DNA of 5,180 bases, from the NCBI GenBank assembly GCA_945886995.1, contig CAMCZJ010000220.1, positions 1 to 5,180 on the forward strand, read 5' to 3'. Position numbers and translations under genes: made by a program. This stretch comes from Asaia bogorensis (GTDB taxonomy: Bacteria > Pseudomonadota > Alphaproteobacteria > Acetobacterales > Acetobacteraceae). Below are positions 1-5,180 of this stretch, in pieces. How positions within the stretch are numbered: position 1 is the first letter of the stretch; every line of letters begins with the position of its first letter. The notes beneath the pieces are model-generated. The model worked only from the letters and a program-made list of their open reading frames with translations, was not told the origin of the DNA and ran no database searches.

Positions 1-672
1 CTGGTGCCGGGCGCGCTGGCGGGTTTGGTGGGCTGGCTTGCCTTTCGTAGCCGCATCACCGGGGTTTATTTTTCCATCATCACCCAGGCCATGACCTATG
101 CGCTGATGCTGGCCTTCTTCCGCAATGATATGGGCTTTGGCGGCAATAATGGTTTTACGGATTTCAAGGATTTGCTTGGCGTGCCGCTTAATACGCCACA
201 GGCGCGGGCGGGGCTTTATCTCGCAGCGCTCGGCGCTTTGGCGATCACGCTGTTGATCTCCGCCCATGTGGTGCAGTCCAAATTCGGGCGACTGCTGATT
301 GCCATTCGGGATGCGGAAAGCCGCGTGCGGTTTTTGGGTTATGATGTCACGGCCTTCAAGCTATTCGTGTTTGTGCTTTCGGCCATGATGGCGGGCCTCG
401 CGGGCGCGCTTTACGTGCCGATTGTAGGCATCATCAATCCGGGCGAATTCAGCCCGGGCAATTCGATTGAAGCCGTGGTCTGGGTTGCCTTTGGCGGGCG
501 CGGCACGTTGATTGGCGCGATCCTCGGCGCCTTTTCGGTCAATGCGCTGAAAACCTGGCTGACCTCCTTCGCGCCAGATCTTTGGCTGCTGGTGCTGGGG
601 GCTTTGTTCATCATCGTGACGCTGTTTCTGCCGCGCGGCTTGATTGGCCTTGGGTGGAGGCGCCGGTCATGA
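1..672 (+). CDS. urtC: Urea-type ABC transporter permease UrtC, C-terminal part (5' end outside window)
   Basis: Inner-membrane permease subunit of a urea/HAAT-family ABC importer; it would pair with UrtB to form the channel driven by UrtD and UrtE. The reading frame is open to the first base, and the family is usually about 350-390 residues, so these 223 residues are the C-terminal portion; the CTG/GTG codons at the window edge are not taken as the start. About six hydrophobic segments are visible, near fragment residues 1-15, 22-40, 69-89, 119-144, 158-183 and 194-217. The stretch AIRDAESRVRFLGYD (about 100-114) followed by FKLFVFVLSA is the conserved cytoplasmic coupling loop that contacts the ATPases. 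GGNNGFTDF (about 47-55) and the VGIINPGEFSP segment match UrtC better than generic LivM. The stop codon overlaps the urtD start in ATGA, indicating one operon. The family call is firm; urea as the actual substrate is inferred from similarity only. Confidence 0.9.
   Translation: MVPGALAGLVGWLAFRSRITGVYFSIITQAMTYALMLAFFRNDMGFGGNNGFTDFKDLLGVPLNTPQARAGLYLAALGALAITLLISAHVVQSKFGRLLIAIRDAESRVRFLGYDVTAFKLFVFVLSAMMAGLAGALYVPIVGIINPGEFSPGNSIEAVVWVAFGGRGTLIGAILGAFSVNALKTWLTSFAPDLWLLVLGALFIIVTLFLPRGLIGLGWRRRS
656..660 (+). promoter_or_regulatory. Shine-Dalgarno of urtD, inside the end of urtC
   Basis: GGAGG lies 8 bases upstream of the ATG at 669. It decides the urtD start: the same frame stays open upstream to about 582, but that part overlaps urtC out of frame and has no resemblance to an ABC ATPase. 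Confidence 0.8.
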
Positions 673-1409
673 AAAAGGGACCAAGCCTTTACCTGGATGG
701 CATCACCGTGACGTTTGATGGTTTCCGCGCACTCAATAATCTTTCGCTGATTGTGGAACCGGGGGAGCTGCGCGCCGTGATCGGCCCCAATGGCGCGGGC
801 AAGACCACGATGATGGATGTGATCACGGGGAAGACAAAACCCGATAGCGGCATTGCGCGCTTTGGCGATCATGACCTGACCAGGCTTGATGAAACCCGCA
901 TCGCCAATCTTGGCATTGGGCGGAAATTCCAGAAGCCCACCATGTTTGATGCGCTGACGGTGTTTGAGAACCTTGAACTCGCGCTGAAGGCGCCACGCGG
1001 CACCTTGGCTGCTTTGCATTGGCGGCTCAGTGGCGAAGCACGCGACAGGATCGAGGAAGTGATGGCCGAGATCGGCCTGATGGAGCGCGCCAGGGATCGC
1101 GCCGGCATCCTTTCCCACGGGCAGCGCCAATGGCTGGAGATTGGCATGTTGTTGATGCAGGACCCGGAATTGCTACTGGTGGATGAACCCGTCGCCGGCA
1201 TGACAGATCAGGAAACGGAACACACCGCCGCATTGCTCCGCCGCATCGCGGGCAAACATAGCGTGGTGGTGGTGGAACATGATTTGGAATTCGTCCGCGC
1301 GCTGGGGCGCAAGGTGACGGTACTGCATGAAGGATCGGTGCTGTCTGAAGGCCCAATCGAACAGGTGCAGGAAGACCCGCGGGTGATTGATGTCTATCTG
1401 GGGCGCTAG
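669..1409 (+). CDS. urtD: Urea-type ABC transporter ATP-binding protein UrtD
   Basis: Cytoplasmic ATPase subunit that, with UrtE, powers import through UrtB/UrtC. The 246-residue protein carries a full nucleotide-binding domain: Walker A GPNGAGKT at 39-46 (Lys45), Q-loop Gln88 in GRKFQKPT, the ABC signature as LSHGQ at 148-152, Walker B LLLVDE at 168-173 (catalytic Glu173) and the switch His204 in VVVEHD. Four features point to UrtD rather than generic LivG: the text MMDVITGKTKPDSG after Walker A, the variant LSHGQ signature followed by QWLEIGMLLMQDPELLL, DEPVAGMTD, and the ending VIDVYLGR. All catalytic residues are present, so it should be active. The start overlaps the urtC stop (ATGA), typical of translational coupling. 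The next gene, urtE, does not overlap: a 105-bp gap filled with inverted repeats separates them. Confidence 0.93.
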   Translation: MKKGPSLYLDGITVTFDGFRALNNLSLIVEPGELRAVIGPNGAGKTTMMDVITGKTKPDSGIARFGDHDLTRLDETRIANLGIGRKFQKPTMFDALTVFENLELALKAPRGTLAALHWRLSGEARDRIEEVMAEIGLMERARDRAGILSHGQRQWLEIGMLLMQDPELLLVDEPVAGMTDQETEHTAALLRRIAGKHSVVVVEHDLEFVRALGRKVTVLHEGSVLSEGPIEQVQEDPRVIDVYLGR

Positions 1410-1410
1410 A

Positions 1411-1463
1411 GCATTTTCAAGCCAGGTGGAAACACCTGGCGGCTCGGAAAATGCGACCAAACA
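1411..1463. repeat. Alphaproteobacterial-type palindromic repeat between urtD and urtE
   Basis: A two-tier imperfect palindrome begins 2 bases after the urtD stop. The outer arms GCATTTTC (1411-1418) and GAAAATGC (1447-1454) are exact reverse complements. The inner arms GCCAGGTG (1421-1428) and CACCTGGC (1433-1440) form a perfect 8-bp stem closed by a GAAA (GNRA-type) tetraloop. The arms are separated by AA on one side and GGCTCG on the other, and the element is trailed by GACCAAACAA. The outer-arm text and the CAAACAA trailer resemble intergenic palindromic repeats I recall from many alphaproteobacterial genomes. The pairing is seen directly; membership of a dispersed family is from memory, since only one copy is in this window. 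As RNA it could stabilise or process the urtD 3' end. No T-run follows, so it is not a standard terminator. Confidence 0.75.
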
Positions 1464-1473
1464 AGGAAGGAGT

Positions 1474-1509
1474 GTGCGTCCCGTGAACACAGGTGAACGG
1501 GAGGCGCAC
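1474..1509 (+). promoter_or_regulatory. Hairpin that includes the urtE ribosome-binding site
   Basis: GTGCG (1474-1478) pairs with CGCAC (1505-1509), and TCCCGT (1479-1484) pairs with ACGGGA (1497-1502). This gives 11 Watson-Crick pairs with a 2-base GG bulge (1503-1504) and a 12-base loop containing a repeated GTGAAC-like motif. The only good Shine-Dalgarno for urtE, GGGAGG at 1499-1504, is in the 3' arm: its GGGA is paired and its last GG is the bulge. The GTG start at 1515 lies just outside. Folded RNA would hide the ribosome-binding site from an arriving ribosome. The pairing is seen; a regulatory role is inference. Confidence 0.55.
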
Positions 1510-1514
1510 GACCC

Positions 1515-2207
1515 GTGCTAGCGGCCAAAGGCATTGAACTTTCCTACGGCGCCTCGCTCTGCCTGCGCGGCGTTGACCTGGTGGCGGAGCCAGGGCGCAT
1601 TGCTTGCGTGCTTGGGCGCAATGGCGTTGGCAAATCATCGCTGATGCGCGCGATCATGGGGCTTGAACGGGTGTCAGCCGGCAGCATCACCTGGGAAGGG
1701 CGCGATATCACGCGCCTGCCCCCCGCCGAACGTGCCCGCGCCGGCATTGGCTATGTACCGCAGGGGCGGGAGATTTTCCCCTTCCTGACAGTGCGGGAGA
1801 ATCTGGAATCCGCGCTCGCCGCCGCCCCGCGCGGTTCGGGCGTGCCCGATGATGTGTTTGATCTTTTCCCGATCCTGAAGAATTTTCTCAAGCGGCGCGG
1901 GGGTGATCTTTCCGGCGGGCAGCAGCAGCAGCTTGCCATTGCCCGCGCGCTGACCGCGCGGCCCCGCCTGCTGATCCTGGATGAACCGACCGAGGGCATT
2001 CAGCCCAATGTCATCAAGGATATCGCCCGCGTGATTGCACTTCTGGCCAAGGGGCGCGGCATGGGGGTGATTTTGGTGGAACAGTATTTCGATTTCGCCC
2101 GGGAATTGGCCGATTCCATTTCCGTCATGGTGCGGGGCGAAGTGGCCCTGGCCGGCCCGGTGGCTGATTTGCCGCGCGAGGATGTCCTTAAACTCTTGAC
2201 CGTATAG
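1515..2207 (+). CDS. urtE: Urea-type ABC transporter ATP-binding protein UrtE
   Basis: Second cytoplasmic ATPase of the importer, partner of UrtD. The 230 residues match the family length. Motifs: Walker A GRNGVGKS at 34-41 (Lys40), Q-loop Gln83 in YVPQGREIFP, signature LSGGQ at 132-136, and Walker B LLILDE at 152-157 (Glu157). The H-switch histidine is replaced by glutamine, VEQY at 188-191, as is usual in LivF/UrtE proteins, so this is not damage. DEPTEGIQPNVIKDI and the C-terminal LLTV region fit UrtE rather than LivF. The start is GTG at 1515: an in-frame stop at 1494 leaves no earlier start, and GGGAGG lies 10 bases upstream. Unlike the tightly joined urtC-urtD, urtE follows a 105-bp gap with two hairpins, the second of which covers its ribosome-binding site, so its expression may be set separately from urtD. 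The transporter subunit call is firm; the substrate is not proven. Confidence 0.93.
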   Translation: MLAAKGIELSYGASLCLRGVDLVAEPGRIACVLGRNGVGKSSLMRAIMGLERVSAGSITWEGRDITRLPPAERARAGIGYVPQGREIFPFLTVRENLESALAAAPRGSGVPDDVFDLFPILKNFLKRRGGDLSGGQQQQLAIARALTARPRLLILDEPTEGIQPNVIKDIARVIALLAKGRGMGVILVEQYFDFARELADSISVMVRGEVALAGPVADLPREDVLKLLTV

Positions 2208-2284
2208 CGCCCGATCCACCCGGGCTTGCGCCCGGCGCCGGCTTTGCGCAGGGTAAGTTTTTTCGCAGGATTAAGCGCAACACC

Positions 2285-2872
2285 ATGCCCGATATTTCGG
2301 AACAAACCCTGATCCCCGCGCCGCTTGACGTGGTTTGGCCCTTGCTGAGCAATCCCGCCACCGTCGCGGCCTGTATCCCGGGCGCAGAAATGGCGCCGCC
2401 CAGCGATGATGGCCTGTGGCGCGGTTCCATCAAGGTGCGCTTCGGCCCGACCGCCGCCGCCTTTCGGGGGGAAGCCAAACTTGATTACGACCACGATGCA
2501 CATCGCTGCCGCATCGAAGGGCGGGGCATTGACCTTCGCGGTGCCTCCCGCGCGCTGGCCAGCGGGGAAGTACTGGTGGCAGCGGAAGGCGCTAGCACGC
2601 GGCTGACGGTGAATGGCAGTTTCAACGTCACAGGCCCTTTGGAAACCTTCGCCAATGCGGGGGGCATTCATTTGGCACGCACGCTTTTGGCGGAATTCAC
2701 CAAAAACATGGCCAATGAAGCCATGGCGGTGATTGAAGCGGCGGAAAGAGCAGCGCGGCCCGAACCGCCCCTGCCCCGCCCCATTCAGGTGAAAGAAATC
2801 AACGCATTCAGCCTGATCTGGCGCAGCCTTGTGTCCTGGATCGGCAGTCTTTTTGGTAAAGGGAGTAAATAA
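2285..2872 (+). CDS. CoxG-like SRPBCC-family protein with C-terminal hydrophobic tail
   Basis: A 195-residue protein of the CoxG (carbon monoxide dehydrogenase subunit G) branch of the SRPBCC/START-like fold, which forms a hydrophobic ligand pocket. The N-terminus shows the family pattern: a short beta strand, then PAPLDVVWPLLSNP (about 12-25) and CIPGAE (about 35-40), then a conserved GSIKVRFGP strand with F-x-G-E-A-K-L. The SRPBCC domain ends near residue 150. A proline-rich linker (about 156-168) leads to an amphipathic/hydrophobic tail at 171-195, with FSLIW, LVSWIGSLF and a basic end KGSK, which suggests membrane association. True CoxG proteins similarly carry C-terminal membrane-binding segments and help dock or mature molybdenum hydroxylases. 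No coxM, coxS or coxL is visible here, so CO oxidation is not implied. The ATG at 2285 is the first in-frame start after urtE, but its Shine-Dalgarno is weak (AGGA, 14 bases away). The next gene begins 2 bp after its stop, so the two are probably co-translated. Confidence 0.82.
   Translation: MPDISEQTLIPAPLDVVWPLLSNPATVAACIPGAEMAPPSDDGLWRGSIKVRFGPTAAAFRGEAKLDYDHDAHRCRIEGRGIDLRGASRALASGEVLVAAEGASTRLTVNGSFNVTGPLETFANAGGIHLARTLLAEFTKNMANEAMAVIEAAERAARPEPPLPRPIQVKEINAFSLIWRSLVSWIGSLFGKGSK
2861..2865 (+). promoter_or_regulatory. Shine-Dalgarno of the ThDP enzyme gene, inside the end of the CoxG-like gene
   Basis: GGGAG sits 9 bases before the ATG at 2875 and overlaps the last codons of the upstream gene. 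It supports the chosen start and translational coupling of the pair, and it is clearly stronger than the site before the CoxG-like gene. Confidence 0.75.
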
Positions 2873-2874
2873 TC

Positions 2875-4539
2875 ATGGCATCGCCCAAGCTTTCCGATGT
2901 TCTGGCAACCGTCTTCGCGCAAGAAGGCTGCGATACGCTGTTCACCCTGATGGGTGATGCGAATATGTATTGGACCGAAGCGATGCAGCGCCAGCCGGGG
3001 ATGAACATCATCCACGCCCGGCACGAACATTGCGCTGTTGCGATGGCCGATGCTTATGCGCGCGCCACCGGCAAGGTGGGTGTGGCTTCCACCACCTGCG
3101 GGCCTGGCTTCACGCAGATCATGACCGGGCTTGCCATTGCCGCACGCGCCAATACGCCGATGGTCGTGTTTGCGGGCGATTCACCCATCGCCGCGCCCTA
3201 TTACATTCAGCAGATTGATATGGCGCCGCTCACGCAAGCAACGGGTGCCCATCATATCTCAGTGAAAACCATGGATCGCGCCTTGGAAAATGTGCGCGAA
3301 GCCTTCCATTTCGCAGCACTTGAACGCCGCCCTGTTGTGATCAGCATTCCGATGGACCTGCAAAAACAGGCCTATCCGCATATGGTGGATTATATCCCAT
3401 CGGCTGATTATCTGCCCGCGCCGCAGCGCCCGCAGCCGGACCCGACCCTGGTTGAAAAGCTGGTGGAGTTGATCGCTTCTGCCGAAAAGCCCATCATCAT
3501 CGCGGGCCGTGGTGCGAAGCTGTCCCAGGCGCGTGAGGCGATTGAGGAAATGGCGGAAGCCATGGGCGCGCTGCTCACCACATCATTACAGGCCAAGGGG
3601 CTCTTTACCGGCAATCGTTTCGCCATGGATATCTCTGGCGCCTATGCCAGCGATTTCTCGCGCGAACGCTTTGCGGAAGCTGATCTGGTGATCGGGCTTG
3701 GCGTTGGGCTTGGCGCCTATACGACGGAAAGCGGTTACCTCTATCCCGGCGCGCAAACGGTGCAGATTGATATCGGGCCGCGCGGGTTATGGCAGGGGCT
3801 GCGCACGGCGGATTTGCATATCCGCGCCGATGCCAAGGCGGCGGCGGAAGCGGTGACTGCGGCGATCAAGCGCCGTGGTGCCTCAGGCAAGCGCTTCCGC
3901 AGTGATGAAATGGCCGCGCTGATTGCAGCCGATGTGCCGGACCGCAAGGAATTCACGATTGCGCCCGGCACGGTTGATCCGCGCAAGGCGATCATGGAAT
4001 TGGATGCGGTGGTGCCGAAGGATTGGGATGTGGTGATCGGCGGTGGCCATTACCTTGGCTTTGCCATGACCTATCTGAAGGGCCGCGCGGCGGAACGCTA
4101 TCATGTGGTGAGCGATTTCGGCGCCATCGGCAATGGCCTGCCGGCGGCGATTGGCGTGGCTGCCGCGCGCAAGGATGGCAAGGTGCTGCTGATTGAAGGC
4201 GATGGCAGCTTGCTGATGCATATCCAGGAATTGGAAACCGCGCGCCGCCATGGCACCAAATTCCTGATGGCGATCATCAATGATGGCGGCTATGGCGCGG
4301 AGATTCACAAATTCCGCGCTGGCAATATTGATGCCGGCATTGTCATTCATGGCCGCGGCGATTTGGCTGGTGTGGCCAATGGCTTTGGCGTGCGCGGCCA
4401 GACCGTGAGTGCGCTCGGCCAAATGGGCGCGATGTTCGAGGCCCACCAAAGCGGCAATAGCGCCAGCCTTTGGGATGTGCACACCGATGATACGGTGGTG
4501 TCCCGCCCCTATCGCCGTATTCATTACGGGGAAGCCTGA
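2875..4539 (+). CDS. Thiamine-diphosphate-dependent enzyme, acetolactate synthase/decarboxylase superfamily
   Basis: A 554-residue cytoplasmic enzyme with the three-domain layout of the POX/AHAS/benzoylformate decarboxylase superfamily, which cleaves or joins bonds next to a 2-oxo or carbonyl group. The N-terminal PYR domain (about 4-170) has the ThDP-activating Glu51 in ARHEHCA, CGPGFTQ, and an IQQID segment at 111-115. The central domain (about 190-335) starts around EKPIIIAGRGA. The C-terminal PP domain (about 368-540) has SDFGAIGNGLPAAIG (from 413) and the cofactor/Mg motif GDGS at 442-445 with Asn469 in INDGGYG, about 25 residues later as expected. All cofactor residues look intact. The RFDDR-type motif of biosynthetic acetohydroxyacid synthase is absent from the central domain; the equivalent stretch reads GLGVGLGAYTTESGY. 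No regulatory-subunit gene follows. It is therefore probably a catabolic or specialised decarboxylase, lyase or oxidase rather than the valine/isoleucine enzyme. The substrate cannot be read from the sequence. Its tight linkage to the CoxG-like gene suggests a shared task. Confidence 0.88.
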   Translation: MASPKLSDVLATVFAQEGCDTLFTLMGDANMYWTEAMQRQPGMNIIHARHEHCAVAMADAYARATGKVGVASTTCGPGFTQIMTGLAIAARANTPMVVFAGDSPIAAPYYIQQIDMAPLTQATGAHHISVKTMDRALENVREAFHFAALERRPVVISIPMDLQKQAYPHMVDYIPSADYLPAPQRPQPDPTLVEKLVELIASAEKPIIIAGRGAKLSQAREAIEEMAEAMGALLTTSLQAKGLFTGNRFAMDISGAYASDFSRERFAEADLVIGLGVGLGAYTTESGYLYPGAQTVQIDIGPRGLWQGLRTADLHIRADAKAAAEAVTAAIKRRGASGKRFRSDEMAALIAADVPDRKEFTIAPGTVDPRKAIMELDAVVPKDWDVVIGGGHYLGFAMTYLKGRAAERYHVVSDFGAIGNGLPAAIGVAAARKDGKVLLIEGDGSLLMHIQELETARRHGTKFLMAIINDGGYGAEIHKFRAGNIDAGIVIHGRGDLAGVANGFGVRGQTVSALGQMGAMFEAHQSGNSASLWDVHTDDTVVSRPYRRIHYGEA

Positions 4540-4545
4540 ATCTAA

Positions 4546-4581
4546 AAGGGCGCTGTCCCATAAGACAGCGCCCTTGATTTT
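4546..4581. terminator. Two-way intrinsic terminator between convergent genes
   Basis: AAGGGCGCTGTC (4546-4557) and GACAGCGCCCTT (4564-4575) form a perfect 12-bp stem with a 6-base loop, starting 6 bases after the stop of the ThDP enzyme. On the plus strand the stem is followed by GA and then TTTT (4578-4581). On the minus strand the left-side A-run gives TTTT directly at the stem base. It should stop transcripts from both the ThDP enzyme and the crotonase gene, whose stop lies only 3 bases to the right. Confidence 0.88.
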
Positions 4582-4583
4582 GG

Positions 4584-5180
4584 TCAGCGCCCGCGAAAGA
4601 CGGGCGCTCTTTTTTCGCGGAAGGCGGCGAGGCCTTCCTGAATATCTTCGCTTTCCTTGCAAAGCCGCGCGCGTTCCGCGCAGGCCGCGACATCCAGCCT
4701 GCCATGGCCGATTTCATTCAGCGCCTGTTTCATGCCCTGAATGGCCATCGGTGCGCCGTTGGCCAGCGTGGTCGCAAGCTTATCCACCGCCACATCCAAT
4801 TCCGCCGGCGTCACCAATTGCGTGAGGTAGCCGATGCGGAGCAATTCCTCAGCCCCCAGCTTCTCCGCGGTCATGAACAGGCGCTTTGCGTTGTTCAGCC
4901 CAAGGCGGGAAACATAGCGGGAAAGCCCAGTAGGGTAGTAATGCACGCCAAGCTTGGCGGCTGGCATGAACATTTCCATCCCCGTGACACCAATGCGGAA
5001 ATCCGCCGTCAGCGCAAAATCTGTCGAGCCGCCATAAACGCCGCCCTGCAAGCGGCAGATGGTTGGCACGCGCACGGCTTCAAAACGGTCCACCATGGCC
5101 TCAAAACTTGGCGCGCGGGCAGCGGCTTCCTTGTCCTCCGCGAAGCCGCCCAAATGAAAGCCGGCGCTGAAGGCCGGGCC
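4584..5180 (-). CDS. Crotonase-fold protein (enoyl-CoA hydratase/isomerase family), N-terminus outside window
   Basis: C-terminal 198 residues of a crotonase-superfamily protein (usual length about 255-270), which acts on acyl-CoA thioesters. The frame is open to the last base of the window. The visible part starts in the first oxyanion-hole motif, FSAGFHLGG (fragment residues 4-12), so about 60 N-terminal residues are missing. The second oxyanion-hole region is GGVYGGSTDFALTADFRI (46-63). The end, GLAAFREKRAPVFRGR, is typical of the family. At the positions of the two catalytic glutamates of classical enoyl-CoA hydratase, this protein has Asp54 (GGSTD in place of GGGCE) and Ala74 (PAAKLG in place of PEILLG). 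A standard hydratase reaction is therefore doubtful; an isomerase, hydrolase, decarboxylase or other crotonase activity is possible. It is convergent to the plus-strand genes and need not belong to their pathway. The TTG at 5153 is not a credible start because the conserved sequence continues upstream of it. Confidence 0.88.
   Translation of the reverse strand, partial: GPAFSAGFHLGGFAEDKEAAARAPSFEAMVDRFEAVRVPTICRLQGGVYGGSTDFALTADFRIGVTGMEMFMPAAKLGVHYYPTGLSRYVSRLGLNNAKRLFMTAEKLGAEELLRIGYLTQLVTPAELDVAVDKLATTLANGAPMAIQGMKQALNEIGHGRLDVAACAERARLCKESEDIQEGLAAFREKRAPVFRGR

Noticed and set aside
582..668. Upstream in-frame extension of urtD
   Set aside because: The extra residues overlap the urtC C-terminus out of frame; homologous sequence begins just after the ATG at 669, which has a good Shine-Dalgarno and an ATGA overlap.
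411..1130. Long open frame on the minus strand across urtC/urtD (239 codons)
   Set aside because: It lies opposite two well-supported genes, has no recognisable domain and no ribosome-binding context; long antisense frames are common in GC-rich coding DNA.
2082..2084. Gln in place of the H-switch His in UrtE as a sign of an inactive ATPase
   Set aside because: VEQ at this position is normal in LivF/UrtE-type ATPases; all other nucleotide-binding motifs are intact.
2209..2263. GC-rich hairpins (2220-2225 with 2230-2235, alternative 2209-2213 with 2221-2225) followed by T6 at 2258-2263, as a terminator after urtE
   Set aside because: The stems are only 5-6 bp and the T-run is over 20 bases beyond the stem base, so this is not a standard intrinsic terminator. 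I also found no convincing -35/-10 pair in this gap, so neither a terminator nor a promoter is called.
2285..2872. CO oxidation locus suggested by the CoxG-like protein
   Set aside because: No molybdopterin, flavin or iron-sulfur subunit genes are present, and CoxG-like SRPBCC proteins occur in many unrelated contexts.
3883..4662. Minus-strand open frame of 259 codons over the 3' half of the ThDP enzyme
   Set aside because: It is antisense to highly conserved PP-domain codons, runs through the terminator and into the crotonase gene, and its product is histidine-rich with no family resemblance.

Overview
The window is GC-rich (exact value not computed), tightly packed bacterial DNA. Third codon positions favour G/C, and a GCATTTTC…GAAAATGC palindrome of a kind I recall from alphaproteobacterial genomes lies between two genes. 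The protein sequences also look alphaproteobacterial. I would guess Rhodospirillales (Acetobacteraceae-like), but I could not run a search and the family-level guess is weak.

Layout. Positions 1-672 hold the C-terminal part of a UrtC-type ABC permease; its start lies before the window. It overlaps urtD (669-1409) by an ATGA junction. A 105-bp gap follows, filled by two consecutive hairpins: an alphaproteobacterial palindromic repeat (1411-1454, flank to about 1463) and a second stem-loop (1474-1509) whose 3' arm contains the Shine-Dalgarno of urtE. urtE runs 1515-2207. After a 77-bp gap come a CoxG-like SRPBCC protein (2285-2872) and, 2 bp later, a thiamine-diphosphate enzyme (2875-4539). A strong two-way terminator (4546-4581) separates these plus-strand genes from a convergent crotonase (enoyl-CoA hydratase/isomerase family, complement of 4584-5180), which is cut by the window end.

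How the genes may work together. UrtC, UrtD and UrtE are the second permease and the two ATPases of a urea-type importer of the branched-chain amino acid (HAAT) transporter family; the periplasmic binding protein and UrtB would be expected upstream. No urease or urea amidolyase gene follows in the visible part. Instead there is a CoxG-like lipid/quinone-pocket protein with a hydrophobic C-terminal tail, closely linked to a ThDP enzyme of the acetolactate synthase/benzoylformate decarboxylase superfamily. This raises the possibility that the importer takes up something other than urea, or that two unrelated cassettes are simply adjacent. The most unusual points are the hairpin pair that may limit urtE translation, the CoxG–ThDP enzyme pair without coxMSL, and a crotonase that lacks the usual two catalytic glutamates. 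I see no RNA gene, CRISPR array or insertion sequence.
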